In this document: positions 48,501 through 57,523 of the stretch, in pieces
How the letters are laid out: the number at the start of each line of letters is the position of its first letter
Numbering within the stretch: position 1 is the first letter of the stretch
Assembly: GCF_004770045.1 (NCBI RefSeq)
Contig: NZ_RQFO01000001.1
Span: 116,779-180,778 of the forward strand
Origin: Leptospira montravelensis
GTDB lineage: Bacteria; Spirochaetota; Leptospiria; Leptospirales; Leptospiraceae
Reading direction: 5' to 3'
DNA length: 64,000 nucleotides
Position numbers and translations under genes: made by a program
Notes under the pieces: generated by a model
Databases searched by the model: none
Told to the model about the DNA's origin: nothing
What the model saw: the letters and a program-made list of their open reading frames with translations, nothing else

Positions 48501-51500
48501 ATTTGAGAAATTGAATTACAAATTGTTGTTTGCAGTTTTCCTTGTTGCGTTTGAAAAAAATATAAAGCAGTTTCCGTTGGATAAAAACCAATCCAACCAT
48601 TAAAAAATTCATCTTTTCCTAAACGTTTTGGTTCTAAAAATGCGGAACGTTCTGGTGATACATTCTTTAGTTTATCAATGATGTTATCTAAATTCTGAAT
48701 TTCAGTAACTTGTTGTTTTAGAGAATTGACAACCGGCTCTCGTTTTAATGCCTTTTCGGAAATGGTATTTGTAAGTTTTCTATATCCTTTTACCCACTTG
48801 ATTAAATCTTGATAGTATAAATTGGATTTAGAATCCTCAAACTCAAATTGAGCTGAAATTAAATCTCTAAACAATTCCAAACTTCTAAAATTTTCCCAAT
48901 GATTTACTAGGTTTTTAGTTTGGCGGGATTCTAATTGGGATTCCGAATATGACTCCAAAAAATCAACCAATCTATGTTTTGGAGAAAAAAGCCGAACACC
49001 AAGGTTTAATTGGTAAGTTTGAAAGGCCTCTTTACCGTATGACAAATAATTCGTATTTCTAACTGTATTATTTTGGAGTTGTTCCCACTTAAATCTTTGC
49101 ACATTGGCCCAAAACATTTCTTCGTCCAAACGAAATTCATATGCAAGTTCAGATGCTTCTTTCCATTTTTTTTCAGCCAGAAGAGAATCACCTAACTTCA
49201 TATAAATGGAATATAAATTTAACTGGATACGAACTCTAGTATGTCTAGAAATTGGATCATTCGTTAAACCAATAACTCGAGGATCAACAAGGCCTGGAGT
49301 TTCCAATACTTCTGAAGCTTTTGCTAAGATTGTTTGATAGTCTTTTCCTTCTTTTTCTAAAAGAAGTGATTCATAATAAAGTGCAGTACCAAAAACTATA
49401 TCAAATTGGGGATTATCAATTCTAAAACGATTTACACAAGAATCTTGGATTTCAGCACAATTTGAAACTTCCTTTTTTTTCCAAGAATCAAGATGATTAA
49501 AAAACTGGTTTAATAATCTACGTTTGGTTCGTAATGAAAACTCGGCGGATTCTTGTAAGGAGAAAATGGAATAACCATAATTTTGAAATAATTTTTCAAA
49601 ACCTTTGTTTGAAGGATTATCCAAAAGGATCGCTACCAATTCTTGATAATGATTTACTGCCTCTTCCTGCAACTCACTTCTTTGAAATATTTGCGCCTCA
49701 ACTTGCCTTGATTTTGCAAGAATATTTTTTCCGATGATCGTATCATCTAAACTCTTAGAAGTAATCAATTCATTTCTAGCTTTTATTTCAGATAACGCAG
49801 CTGTATATTCTTCTTGTTCAATATGATTCTCTATTCGTATTCCCAGTGTTAGAAGGTATTTAAAATCATTAGGAAATTCTCCGGGAAATCTGCCATCTCC
49901 AATGACTCTTAGATTATCACCGAAAATAACGTTCCAAAAGCTCCATTTTTTGTATCTTTGCAAAAAGGATTCTTGGTTAGATTTATATTCATTTTCAGCC
50001 ACATTTAACATTTGGTAGGAGTCACGAAAACGGCCACTTTTCTGAAATGCGATTGCTAAATAATTAGCCAAATTGACAGGACTAATAAATCGTACATCTT
50101 TATTATAAGCGATTGCGGTCTGAAACGAAGCAATGGACTCCTCATAACTTCCGAATTCTAATTCGGACAATCCTTTCAAAGAAAATAATAATGCCAATTT
50201 AGAACGTATTGCATTTAATTTGCTTAATGTAATCGAATTCGGATCCGAAGCATGATCGTTAATCGATTGATAATATTCATTTTTGAAATATATATCTATA
50301 GATTTGGAAAATTGTTCAGATGCTTTTTTATACTGACCTTGGTAAATCAAAGATTTACCATAATTAAAACGATAAATAGCTTCCTGTTTGTATCCTTCAA
50401 ATTGGTTTTTTACTGAAAGAAAAAGAGAAACATCTTCTACCTTTTTATAACTTTCATTAGCTTTAGGAAAGTTACTCAATAGAAAATAATTATTACCCAA
50501 ATTTAAATTGAGATCAGAAATAACTTTTCGGTCCCGATAATCTTCACCTAAGAAAACTAATATTTGATTATATAGTTCAATGTTTGCTTCTAAATTTTTA
50601 TCAGGAAAATACTTTTTATAAAGGTTCTCATAAACTTCAGAATCAATTTCCCCAGACTTAGGATTTTTCTGCATTTTAATTAAATCAACATATTGATATA
50701 ACCATCCAAGTAATTGGTATGCATCATAATGTGTTGGATCCGCATAAATGATCCAACGAAGTTCTAACTCTGCTCGCTTAAAATTTTCTAAAATTTCCGT
50801 TTTACGAACATCCGTCATTGTTCCTGTCGAATAATAATAGGACTCGAAAGTTACATATTTGTTAATTAGATAATAAGAATATCCGTAAAGAGTTGCTAAA
50901 TCTAAATATGGTCTCGCTCTCGGGACTGCCTGTTTGTAGTATAACTCTGTCCAACTAAGAGCTTTTTCGGATAAAACTTCTATTTTTTCGAAGTCTTTAA
51001 TATCAACGACTCCTCGAAGGAGTTCATTATCAGTTAAGATAGAAGTTACACCAGATAAATTTCCAACAACATTCAACTTGTCCTTACTTAAAATATTTAA
51101 TTGGTTTAAAAGGGCTCTTTCTTCTTCTTCACGAATCTTTTTTCCAAAACGAAAAATGGTATCAACCATCTTACGTTGGTAATAAATTGCATATTCCTTA
51201 TATAAAGAATCTAAATACAAATTTCTTGTTTTAACGAGGAACATGTTTTGGTTGTTGAAAAAATAATGAAAAGAGGATTGCAAAAGATCCCCTATTCTTT
51301 CAAACTCAACTGCTTTATTTTCAAAATAGAAGAAAGCACTCTGTATATCTTCTTCCCCTAAATCAACACCCAAAATTGGATCATAGAATTCCAAATATAT
51401 TTTCAAATTACGAAGTGCATCTGTCGTATTACCAGCAGCTTTTTGGTTATAATACTTCAATAAATTTGCACGCAACAAAATAGGGGTTTTATATTCAGCT

Positions 51501-53473
51501 ATATATGTTGGAGTTTCAAAAACTGAAGGTTTCCCAGGAGGTTCCAAATCAATGTTTACAGGAATTGGAATAATTGAATCCAAAATTGCATTGGATTCAT
51601 TAAACATACGTACATCTGAAAGTGCTTTTGCTTTTAAATACTTCAATGCAACTAAATATTGCGATATATTTTTAGTTTCAGGTTCAGAAAGAATTAAATC
51701 TAAATGTGAAATCAGAGTTTCGCTATTTCGATTTTCAGATATTTTTTGAATTACATCTTCCAATAGAAAACGAAGATCCCTTTTTTTATCGTTTGAAAAG
51801 GTTGCAGAAGGATCAGATAAGTATCTGGCTTTTTCCTTTTCCCATTCTAAAATCATCTCTTGATATAATGTAGATAACTTTAATGAATTTGGTTTAAACT
51901 CATACCCACCTAACCTTCGCTTAATTTCGTCGATTTGATGATAGTCAGGGAATTTATCAAAAATCAACTTTAAGGATTCAAATGCCTGTGAGTATTTTTT
52001 ATCCTTTTCCAATTCATCTGCATATATATGATACAAAGTCGGCTCTGCATCTTTGGTCCATTTTGTATGCGGGACCGAATTTATCTCATTAATTAAATTA
52101 AATTTTCTATCTGAACGTTTTGATTCTTCCCAATTTAAGAGTAAATGTGCAAAATAATTCTTGTTAGGTTCTATTTTCAAACGATTGCGATAGGTATCTA
52201 AAAAAGTTTTTGCTTCGTCCCTTTTCCCAACTCTAAGAAGAGAAGTATATTTCAAAACAGCTACTCGAACGGAATAAAGCGGAAACAAAACATCATCTGA
52301 ATAAAACAACTCAACTGAATCCAAAGCAAGAAAGTAAGCTTCTAAACTTTGTCCACTAGTAAAAGTTTTTGCATACTGGTACTGTTCAGTAATGTTTTGT
52401 TGTTTGGGAATAGAGCCGTTTTCTGGAATAAAATAAATATTAATAGCATTAAAATAGGATGCCGAAAAGAGAATGGATCCACCATTAAAATTAGAATAAC
52501 GAACATCAAAATTGGATGTTTCACCAGAAGACAAAATACGTTCTTCCCCTGTCTTTAGATTCATCATTACCAATACACTATGGTCTCTTTCATCTAGTTT
52601 TCCATTTTGATTTGTATCCTTTCGAATGGAAGCGTAGTATAAATTCTTTGATTTAGAATCTACTGTAGGCGAGAAATCGAGATATGCATTAGTAGTAATT
52701 CTTTGGATGATAGAGTTATTAAGATTAATACTGTAAATTTCACCCTTTGGATCTTCAAAATACGATATAAAATAAATAATATTACCATCTGAAGAGACGT
52801 AAGGAGAACTTGCACCGTTGGATGTAATTTGAATCACTTGGTTTGGATTTTTCAATTTTAAGGCGCAAAGATTTGGCAAACCAGGCGTAAATCTATCCGA
52901 AATAAAATAGATAGTCTCACCATCAGAAGACCAAACAGGATCTGTATCAATAATCCCTTTTGTATATTCACCTTTTTTATTTGGTTGGTTTGTTAAGTTA
53001 ACAAAGTTATCATCAATGAAACGATTTCCCTTGAGTAACTCGCGGGTCCACTCCTCAATGTCGATTGGCAAAAGTATCAAATCCCCCTCTGAATCAAACT
53101 CTTCAGAAACAAATACTAAGTATTTACCATTTGGGGAAATCGAAGGTTTAGTTTCAGAAAATGGATGATTAGTTACAGGTACGACAATAGAACTTTTTAA
53201 ATCCCGAAACCAAATATCAAAATTACCTTTCTGATCCGTAGCATAAAATAAATACCTCCCATCTTTTGTGGTCGAATTATATATGTTATTTCCACGTTGA
53301 ACTGTCAAAGGAAATGGTTTTGATTGTGTAGGAGAAAAATAGTTTTTCGAAATAGCCGAATAGTCAAAATCAACATTCGTCATTTTAACAGTTTTTTGAA
53401 ACAAAACACAATGAACGAAAACGATTGGGAAAAGAAGTATTAATAGAAAAAGAAACCGCCTCAAAGGTTTCAT
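45524..53473 (-). CDS. Giant lipoprotein: TolB-like propeller, TPR array, CHAT-like C-terminus
   Basis: I chose ATG 53473, which overlaps the upstream stop (ATGA). The product is 2649 aa. It has a lipobox ending at Cys22 (VFVHC) and a PD40/TolB-like beta-propeller (about 45-360: KDGRYLFYATD, SPNGKYLVFVS, SSDGETIYFISD). A very long TPR-like helical array covers about 370-1600 and 1850-2300. The C-terminus (about 2365-2649) follows the CHAT protease layout: YIYSSGLHAVVPMVLPD, INYLCISETPLFE and DDRYWMGYKLYT. At the CHAT His-Gly site it has LCISE, and at the SACxT site IYANQR, so both catalytic residues appear lost. It is probably a periplasm-facing scaffold; no function is known. Confidence 0.85.
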   Translation of the reverse strand: MKPLRRFLFLLILLFPIVFVHCVLFQKTVKMTNVDFDYSAISKNYFSPTQSKPFPLTVQRGNNIYNSTTKDGRYLFYATDQKGNFDIWFRDLKSSIVVPVTNHPFSETKPSISPNGKYLVFVSEEFDSEGDLILLPIDIEEWTRELLKGNRFIDDNFVNLTNQPNKKGEYTKGIIDTDPVWSSDGETIYFISDRFTPGLPNLCALKLKNPNQVIQITSNGASSPYVSSDGNIIYFISYFEDPKGEIYSINLNNSIIQRITTNAYLDFSPTVDSKSKNLYYASIRKDTNQNGKLDERDHSVLVMMNLKTGEERILSSGETSNFDVRYSNFNGGSILFSASYFNAINIYFIPENGSIPKQQNITEQYQYAKTFTSGQSLEAYFLALDSVELFYSDDVLFPLYSVRVAVLKYTSLLRVGKRDEAKTFLDTYRNRLKIEPNKNYFAHLLLNWEESKRSDRKFNLINEINSVPHTKWTKDAEPTLYHIYADELEKDKKYSQAFESLKLIFDKFPDYHQIDEIKRRLGGYEFKPNSLKLSTLYQEMILEWEKEKARYLSDPSATFSNDKKRDLRFLLEDVIQKISENRNSETLISHLDLILSEPETKNISQYLVALKYLKAKALSDVRMFNESNAILDSIIPIPVNIDLEPPGKPSVFETPTYIAEYKTPILLRANLLKYYNQKAAGNTTDALRNLKIYLEFYDPILGVDLGEEDIQSAFFYFENKAVEFERIGDLLQSSFHYFFNNQNMFLVKTRNLYLDSLYKEYAIYYQRKMVDTIFRFGKKIREEEERALLNQLNILSKDKLNVVGNLSGVTSILTDNELLRGVVDIKDFEKIEVLSEKALSWTELYYKQAVPRARPYLDLATLYGYSYYLINKYVTFESYYYSTGTMTDVRKTEILENFKRAELELRWIIYADPTHYDAYQLLGWLYQYVDLIKMQKNPKSGEIDSEVYENLYKKYFPDKNLEANIELYNQILVFLGEDYRDRKVISDLNLNLGNNYFLLSNFPKANESYKKVEDVSLFLSVKNQFEGYKQEAIYRFNYGKSLIYQGQYKKASEQFSKSIDIYFKNEYYQSINDHASDPNSITLSKLNAIRSKLALLFSLKGLSELEFGSYEESIASFQTAIAYNKDVRFISPVNLANYLAIAFQKSGRFRDSYQMLNVAENEYKSNQESFLQRYKKWSFWNVIFGDNLRVIGDGRFPGEFPNDFKYLLTLGIRIENHIEQEEYTAALSEIKARNELITSKSLDDTIIGKNILAKSRQVEAQIFQRSELQEEAVNHYQELVAILLDNPSNKGFEKLFQNYGYSIFSLQESAEFSLRTKRRLLNQFFNHLDSWKKKEVSNCAEIQDSCVNRFRIDNPQFDIVFGTALYYESLLLEKEGKDYQTILAKASEVLETPGLVDPRVIGLTNDPISRHTRVRIQLNLYSIYMKLGDSLLAEKKWKEASELAYEFRLDEEMFWANVQRFKWEQLQNNTVRNTNYLSYGKEAFQTYQLNLGVRLFSPKHRLVDFLESYSESQLESRQTKNLVNHWENFRSLELFRDLISAQFEFEDSKSNLYYQDLIKWVKGYRKLTNTISEKALKREPVVNSLKQQVTEIQNLDNIIDKLKNVSPERSAFLEPKRLGKDEFFNGWIGFYPTETALYFFQTQQGKLQTTICNSISQISDCIPKQTESIPKIQILGPKSNGDLIRGIAKEYHKVNSFPVLIFDRSHNDIFSERNERRLKWVTTYGDTEKNKQDKNVRNLPSGNLGVYLYDTDYLVTKRSIEKQTSLFGDEKSHVFPLREIFQGSGTEISVIGLEDSNFQTQKQWNLISKIYEVLRSKRIQNLVSYHSQKKEDYSSMRLDLFAKDPNRLLIGNWKEFFIPQDGLSERAKEFIRLGFQKEKSKEFADAYENYYTASTLLDDGDMVLPSLELKLAKIKTEIFANVSRHSIFQPLWIKYAKSTFQNQIRYEYLVSCLSSKDKEDCKYSSSDFIGKDKDSYLGALDFYVNLRIGSVKDLAEKNELRSKMESTEDPFLQAYRLGTLYIQNYMFYEAESETKKLGLLAKTTKEKSVVKNRILEIYFHKGFFLGDKDIYLTPLNSTSAYNYGFKKDWKNFDEKILSRDFTKFGYSDSIYDSYRLKLYSAWKDQLQSGYFEVMSLTPEYLTSGESVLTKLSHLNRTLFFHLLLSSVPFQKNKEVSSLVELLISEELNEGRNYRTLFFRLELAKALLLRGEWEMADSLVAKIHSMDKELGAGNQFWQERWNDFKWKRDFLKNQTSTVSLSSPFLKVFHEAKSKKPEEFVSILNEFNKRNKAEYLSPELKEEYEFLFHFLLQQSLEKNSSESFFDLALAREIFRYTSTRFSNNELYVKHIPNFEVYSEKLKKKMVGKQEFHGIFDLGKKTYLLSFASGKSLGREMFSDNKSIYRESVKYFRSAESDGQEVILRESLADKYRTSLRFNKANRHYIYSSGLHAVVPMVLPDTEYYSVASVSDFLSNPAIKFNSIAPKKPEVSVFSWKSSLENEISAGLTLWETNGKRDGLSPFQVDFTEIGWCQINYLCISETPLFEVTGKNVNTARIYANQRIGNSTQYTNDFGGVAYYLAKGNTGLFVLHSGIQTGVHNLFFLKEFLKAGDLPKPLYVRLSEGKEAARNSAIDDRYWMGYKLYTSAMIED

Positions 53474-54057
53474 TGCAATTTCTCCCATCTACCAGAAATA
53501 GTTTCAAAATACTCACCTGCTGATACAGATTTATAATATTCTTCCATTAGCGACTGTTTGTATTTGATTAATTCTTCTTCCTTTTTCCCTCTTTTCTTTT
53601 GATTCTGAACTTCTTTTTCCCAGATAGCCTTTCTAGACTCATTCAAAAAAACAATCACATCCTCTACGCGCTTACGTTTTGCCGGAATTTCATATTGAGA
53701 ATATGTAGGTAAATTCAAACCCAAAGGATTTAATTTAATAAATCCAGCAGGAGTTTCCCCAACAATACCGTGCAGTTTGTACTGCTTAACTTCAGGCAAT
53801 AAATAATTCAATCGAATTCTATGTGCTTTAATTTCAGGATCTGAATCATCATTTGCAGACTTCTCGCGATTAGACCTTCCATTCGATGAAGACTGAATGG
53901 AAGCAATCATCCAACCTTCTTTTTCCAGCTCACGATCCTCACCTACCATTTGTTTTTCGGCAGCAGTTTGCGCATTAGTAATTGTGATAGGTGGAACTTT
54001 TAAATCAACTATGGACTTACAGCCCAACATTAAAAAAAGAAAAACAAGACGTTTCAT
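53470..54057 (-). CDS. Lipoprotein resembling a YnbE-YdbL (DUF1318) fusion
   Basis: I chose ATG 54057 (MKRLVFLFLMLGC, lipobox Cys13), preceded by GTGAGG. The 195-aa product has a stretch CKSIVDLKVPPITIT resembling E. coli YnbE just after the Cys. Its C-terminus (VIVFLNESRKAIWEK; SVSAGEYFETISGRWEKL) resembles YdbL/DUF1318. It lies 7 bp after an AsmA-like gene, like ydbH-ynbE-ydbL in E. coli, whose products are linked to lipid transport between membranes. It overlaps the giant lipoprotein start. The family call rests on remembered motifs. Confidence 0.6.
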   Translation of the reverse strand: MKRLVFLFLMLGCKSIVDLKVPPITITNAQTAAEKQMVGEDRELEKEGWMIASIQSSSNGRSNREKSANDDSDPEIKAHRIRLNYLLPEVKQYKLHGIVGETPAGFIKLNPLGLNLPTYSQYEIPAKRKRVEDVIVFLNESRKAIWEKEVQNQKKRGKKEEELIKYKQSLMEEYYKSVSAGEYFETISGRWEKLQ

Positions 54058-54064
54058 AAATACC

Positions 54065-57000
54065 TCACTCTTGGTATGTTTGGATTTCGCTTTGTGCACG
54101 TTTCAAAAAGTTTGCAAGCGGCATTCGTTGCTGAGAAATTTTACCATCTTCAAGATTAATTAATAAAGACAAAAATGACCGATTGAAGTATACATCCGCA
54201 TAGACAAGTCCCTTAGATAGGGAAACATCAATCTTATTTATTGAATAACTATCTGTTATACGATCTATTAGAAAGTTTTGTGGAGAGATAACATTTAAAG
54301 CACTTTTACCGAAATCACGACCAATTTGAAAGATGGAAAAAAATAAATCCAAATTGGCAACAGGCTCACTCAAATCTCTGACAGAAATATTAAGATCGGC
54401 CTTTAATTTACCATCGTCAATTTTATCTCGAACTTTCGGAGCCATCAATTGTTTTAAATCAATATCTCTAATCAGAAAGTTACCACGAAATTCCATTGAT
54501 TTAGGGTCCAAATTGCCCAAATTAAAAACCATATTTTTCCCTAACACCAATCCATCTAAAGAATAGGAACGTAAGGATTCTATGTTTGCATAATTTTCTT
54601 TGTATTCTATAAATGCAGAAAGCCCGGGACCATCTTTTTGTCTTTTGATATATTCAAATGGCAAATTGGGAATATTTGGATGAGTTCCAAGCACCTGTCC
54701 CACGGTTAAGTTAGGTGGATTGTTTCGACCATAATTTTTTATGAATATAGATTTATCACCAACGATCAAACTATCTTCATTATTTCTCGCTAAATTATGT
54801 TGGATTGGTATTTTCGCAATGACTTCCTCTAATACATAAGCCTTACAATTTTCACCAGGACATTTTTGATTGGTATACGATAAAATTGGAATTTTTGAAT
54901 GAAATTCTCCATTAATGTCATAATCACGAATTGATAAATTTAAACCTAAATCACCTTGGAAACTGAGACCTTTGGCAAGGTATTGTTGGCTTGCTGATAC
55001 CAAGCCTAACTTTAAATCTAAATTTCCGAAATAAGGACCTAACGGCGGTTTTGGTTTCGAATTTTTATTTAACTTACCATTTACAGCAAAGTTAAATATC
55101 CCACCGAATGCATTCATTTTTAAAGTATTGATAATGATTTCGTTAGTTTCATTACCCGATAAGGCCAAATCTGCTTTTAAATTAAGATCTTTAATTTCCA
55201 ATCCTGGCAATTCGGCGCGTATACCTGCATTAATTTTTTTTGTAGAACCAGATGCATAGTAACGAGCATTAAGCTTTAAGATTGGATGGTTTCCAAGAAA
55301 GTTCTGAATAGGTGAGATTTTTTCTTTTAATACTAATGGTAACACCAAAAGTAAATTGGGAGTATAAACGTGCAAACCTAACGGCTGCAAACTGACATTC
55401 AGATTTTGCCCTGTTTGTAAATTTCCTTTTAAATCTAACTCTAATGCTTTATTACCAGAGATGGTTTTTTGTTCCAAGTTTAAATCAGAAATTTTAACCA
55501 GAGATAATCCAAAAGGACGATCAAATATTAATGTAGCATTTAAACCTAGACCAAGGTAAGAAGAAGGAGACCTGGAACGGTCTATTTGATATCGAAACCC
55601 ATCTATTTTCGCTTTTGTTTGCAGTGATAAAGAATGAAATGATTCTCCAGTCAATCCTAGGTCCATTTGCAGTTTTCCACCAAGACCTGAAACATATTCA
55701 CCTAACTGTAATTTATCTATATTTACCTTAAAATCTAATCCTTTAGAATCAAAATATTCGCCAAATAATGATATTGTAGCTCCATTATAATCAATATGTG
55801 AAGGCGAAATTTTTATAGATTTTATATAAGGGAAAGGTTTTTCCGCAGATAATGGTTTTGTCTCCGCCAAGTTTAATTGAGAACTAATATCTAGAAAAGC
55901 AGAAGGTAAAGAATGTGCCTTTGATTTTCCAATTTTTAAATATAGTAGCGAAGTTTTTAATTTTAAATTTGCATTCGCATTTTTCCAATCCCCTCGAATC
56001 CCAGTTCCTTCCAAAGAAAGGTCTCCCGATAATTTCATTTCAGGAACAATGCCATTCAATTGGTCAATGGACTTCTGGAACGAAGTCAATTGCATATTAG
56101 ATTTTCCAACAACAATATTTACTTTAGGCGTATCCTTTGATACATCTTTGACAGTACCGGACAAACTCATCCAAGATTGTCCTAAAACTCTAAGATCAAA
56201 CTGATTTATCCCTACTTGGTCCAATAGATTGTCATAATGAATATCAGATAACAGGCGTAATCCTAACTGTACTGGTTTACCACGAACTTCTAACAAAAGA
56301 TCATCTTTTCCAATATCAGTAGTAAATAAAAACATCTCAGGAGAAACAGTTCGATCCCATTCAAACCTTAAAGATAGAGGAATGGTTTGTTTCCACCTAA
56401 GTTGTGCTGAATCTAAATCGATAGGGATGGGATTGGTTGCATTCAAAGATAACAAAATATGATCGATTTGGTTTAGTGCAGAAAGATCAAAAGGGATTTT
56501 CGTAAACCGATTGGACTCTAATTCCGTTTGTAAGGAAAGATCTTGGATGGAGAAAAAATGGAGAGAACCCGTATCACGTTTTATTTGGAAGGAAAGTTTA
56601 TCTATATTAATTGTAACACTGGCTTGTAGCGGAAGATAGGTTTTGATTTCCGTAAGCGGTGGTTTTGGGTCTTCTGGCGGAACCTGTGTTGGAGTTTCCG
56701 AAGGTTTGACTATGGAAGCAAAGTTCCATTTCCCTGAACGCTCTTCCAAAGAGATTTTGGCATTTTGGAGTCCAATTTCTGTGATTTTAATTTTTCCAAA
56801 AAACAAAAGAGGGAGATTGTAACGTAGACGAATCCGTCCTGCTTCCATCAAATGAGTTTTTTCAAAAGGGAACCCTGGAGACAGACGGAAATCTTCGATT
56901 TCAATTCCAAAAAAAAGGGAGAAACAACGGAAGTTACCCTCCATTTTTCCCATTGTAAAATGGGAAAAAAGTCGCGGGACTAACAGGTCAGCCGTAAAGA

Positions 57001-57097
57001 CATTGAATATAGATTTGTAGAGGAGAAAAAGAACGAGAAACCAACGAAAGGTTTTTGTTTTGGCGACTCCTAAACTTACCTTCAGGATTGGATTCAT
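54065..57097 (-). CDS. AsmA/YdbH-like inner-membrane-anchored protein
   Basis: The 1010-aa product has one N-terminal membrane helix (about 18-38). The long periplasmic body is of short beta-strand repeats, as in AsmA, YhdP and YdbH: LEIEDFRLSPG-type motifs, VTINIDKLSFQI, FNFAVNGKLNKNSKP and LDLKLGLVSASQ. Such proteins form a grooved beta-rod that carries phospholipid between membranes. It is followed by a DUF1318-like lipoprotein, as for YdbH. It ends with a hydrophilic helix. It starts 21 bp after the STAS gene. Confidence 0.75.
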   Translation of the reverse strand: MNPILKVSLGVAKTKTFRWFLVLFLLYKSIFNVFTADLLVPRLFSHFTMGKMEGNFRCFSLFFGIEIEDFRLSPGFPFEKTHLMEAGRIRLRYNLPLLFFGKIKITEIGLQNAKISLEERSGKWNFASIVKPSETPTQVPPEDPKPPLTEIKTYLPLQASVTINIDKLSFQIKRDTGSLHFFSIQDLSLQTELESNRFTKIPFDLSALNQIDHILLSLNATNPIPIDLDSAQLRWKQTIPLSLRFEWDRTVSPEMFLFTTDIGKDDLLLEVRGKPVQLGLRLLSDIHYDNLLDQVGINQFDLRVLGQSWMSLSGTVKDVSKDTPKVNIVVGKSNMQLTSFQKSIDQLNGIVPEMKLSGDLSLEGTGIRGDWKNANANLKLKTSLLYLKIGKSKAHSLPSAFLDISSQLNLAETKPLSAEKPFPYIKSIKISPSHIDYNGATISLFGEYFDSKGLDFKVNIDKLQLGEYVSGLGGKLQMDLGLTGESFHSLSLQTKAKIDGFRYQIDRSRSPSSYLGLGLNATLIFDRPFGLSLVKISDLNLEQKTISGNKALELDLKGNLQTGQNLNVSLQPLGLHVYTPNLLLVLPLVLKEKISPIQNFLGNHPILKLNARYYASGSTKKINAGIRAELPGLEIKDLNLKADLALSGNETNEIIINTLKMNAFGGIFNFAVNGKLNKNSKPKPPLGPYFGNLDLKLGLVSASQQYLAKGLSFQGDLGLNLSIRDYDINGEFHSKIPILSYTNQKCPGENCKAYVLEEVIAKIPIQHNLARNNEDSLIVGDKSIFIKNYGRNNPPNLTVGQVLGTHPNIPNLPFEYIKRQKDGPGLSAFIEYKENYANIESLRSYSLDGLVLGKNMVFNLGNLDPKSMEFRGNFLIRDIDLKQLMAPKVRDKIDDGKLKADLNISVRDLSEPVANLDLFFSIFQIGRDFGKSALNVISPQNFLIDRITDSYSINKIDVSLSKGLVYADVYFNRSFLSLLINLEDGKISQQRMPLANFLKRAQSEIQTYQE

Positions 57098-57118
57098 CAG
57101 TAGAATCGCCTCGTGCGA

Positions 57119-57460
57119 TTAGTATTCGAAGGAGTCTTCGGCCTCTTCCAGAGTTTTATAGATTTCGAAAACACTAGAAAGTTTTGTGATTTCCATGAGG
57201 TTCTCGATATCGGAATTTAAGTTCGCAAATACAAGTCTACCATTCAGGCCATCAATATGTTTGTAAATATTGAGAAACGTTCCTAAACCAGCAGAGTTGA
57301 TAAAAGGAACCTTTTTCAAATCGATGATAAATTTAGGGACTTGGCCTTTTTTGATGTACTGTTCAATCTTTTCAGATAGTTCGAACTCATTTCCGGCTTT
57401 GATGGCACCTTCAATTTTAATGATGTGCACGTCGTTTTTGCTAGTAACTTTGATTTTCAT
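57119..57460 (-). CDS. STAS-domain anti-sigma factor antagonist
   Basis: The 113-aa stand-alone STAS protein has KFIIDLKKVPFINSAGLGTFLNIYK, with Ser56 at the usual phosphorylation site. It would be phosphorylated by an HPK/RsbW kinase and reset by an RsbU-type phosphatase, one of which is encoded at 26382-27749. No RsbW is visible here. It stands 63 bp after the sigma-like gene and 21 bp ahead of the AsmA-like gene. Confidence 0.87.
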   Translation of the reverse strand: MKIKVTSKNDVHIIKIEGAIKAGNEFELSEKIEQYIKKGQVPKFIIDLKKVPFINSAGLGTFLNIYKHIDGLNGRLVFANLNSDIENLMEITKLSSVFEIYKTLEEAEDSFEY

Positions 57461-57523
57461 AACCCTTCGGAAGGTGGTGTTGCCATTAAATTCCTTCGAT
57501 TTTACCGAATGTAAAGCAAATTT

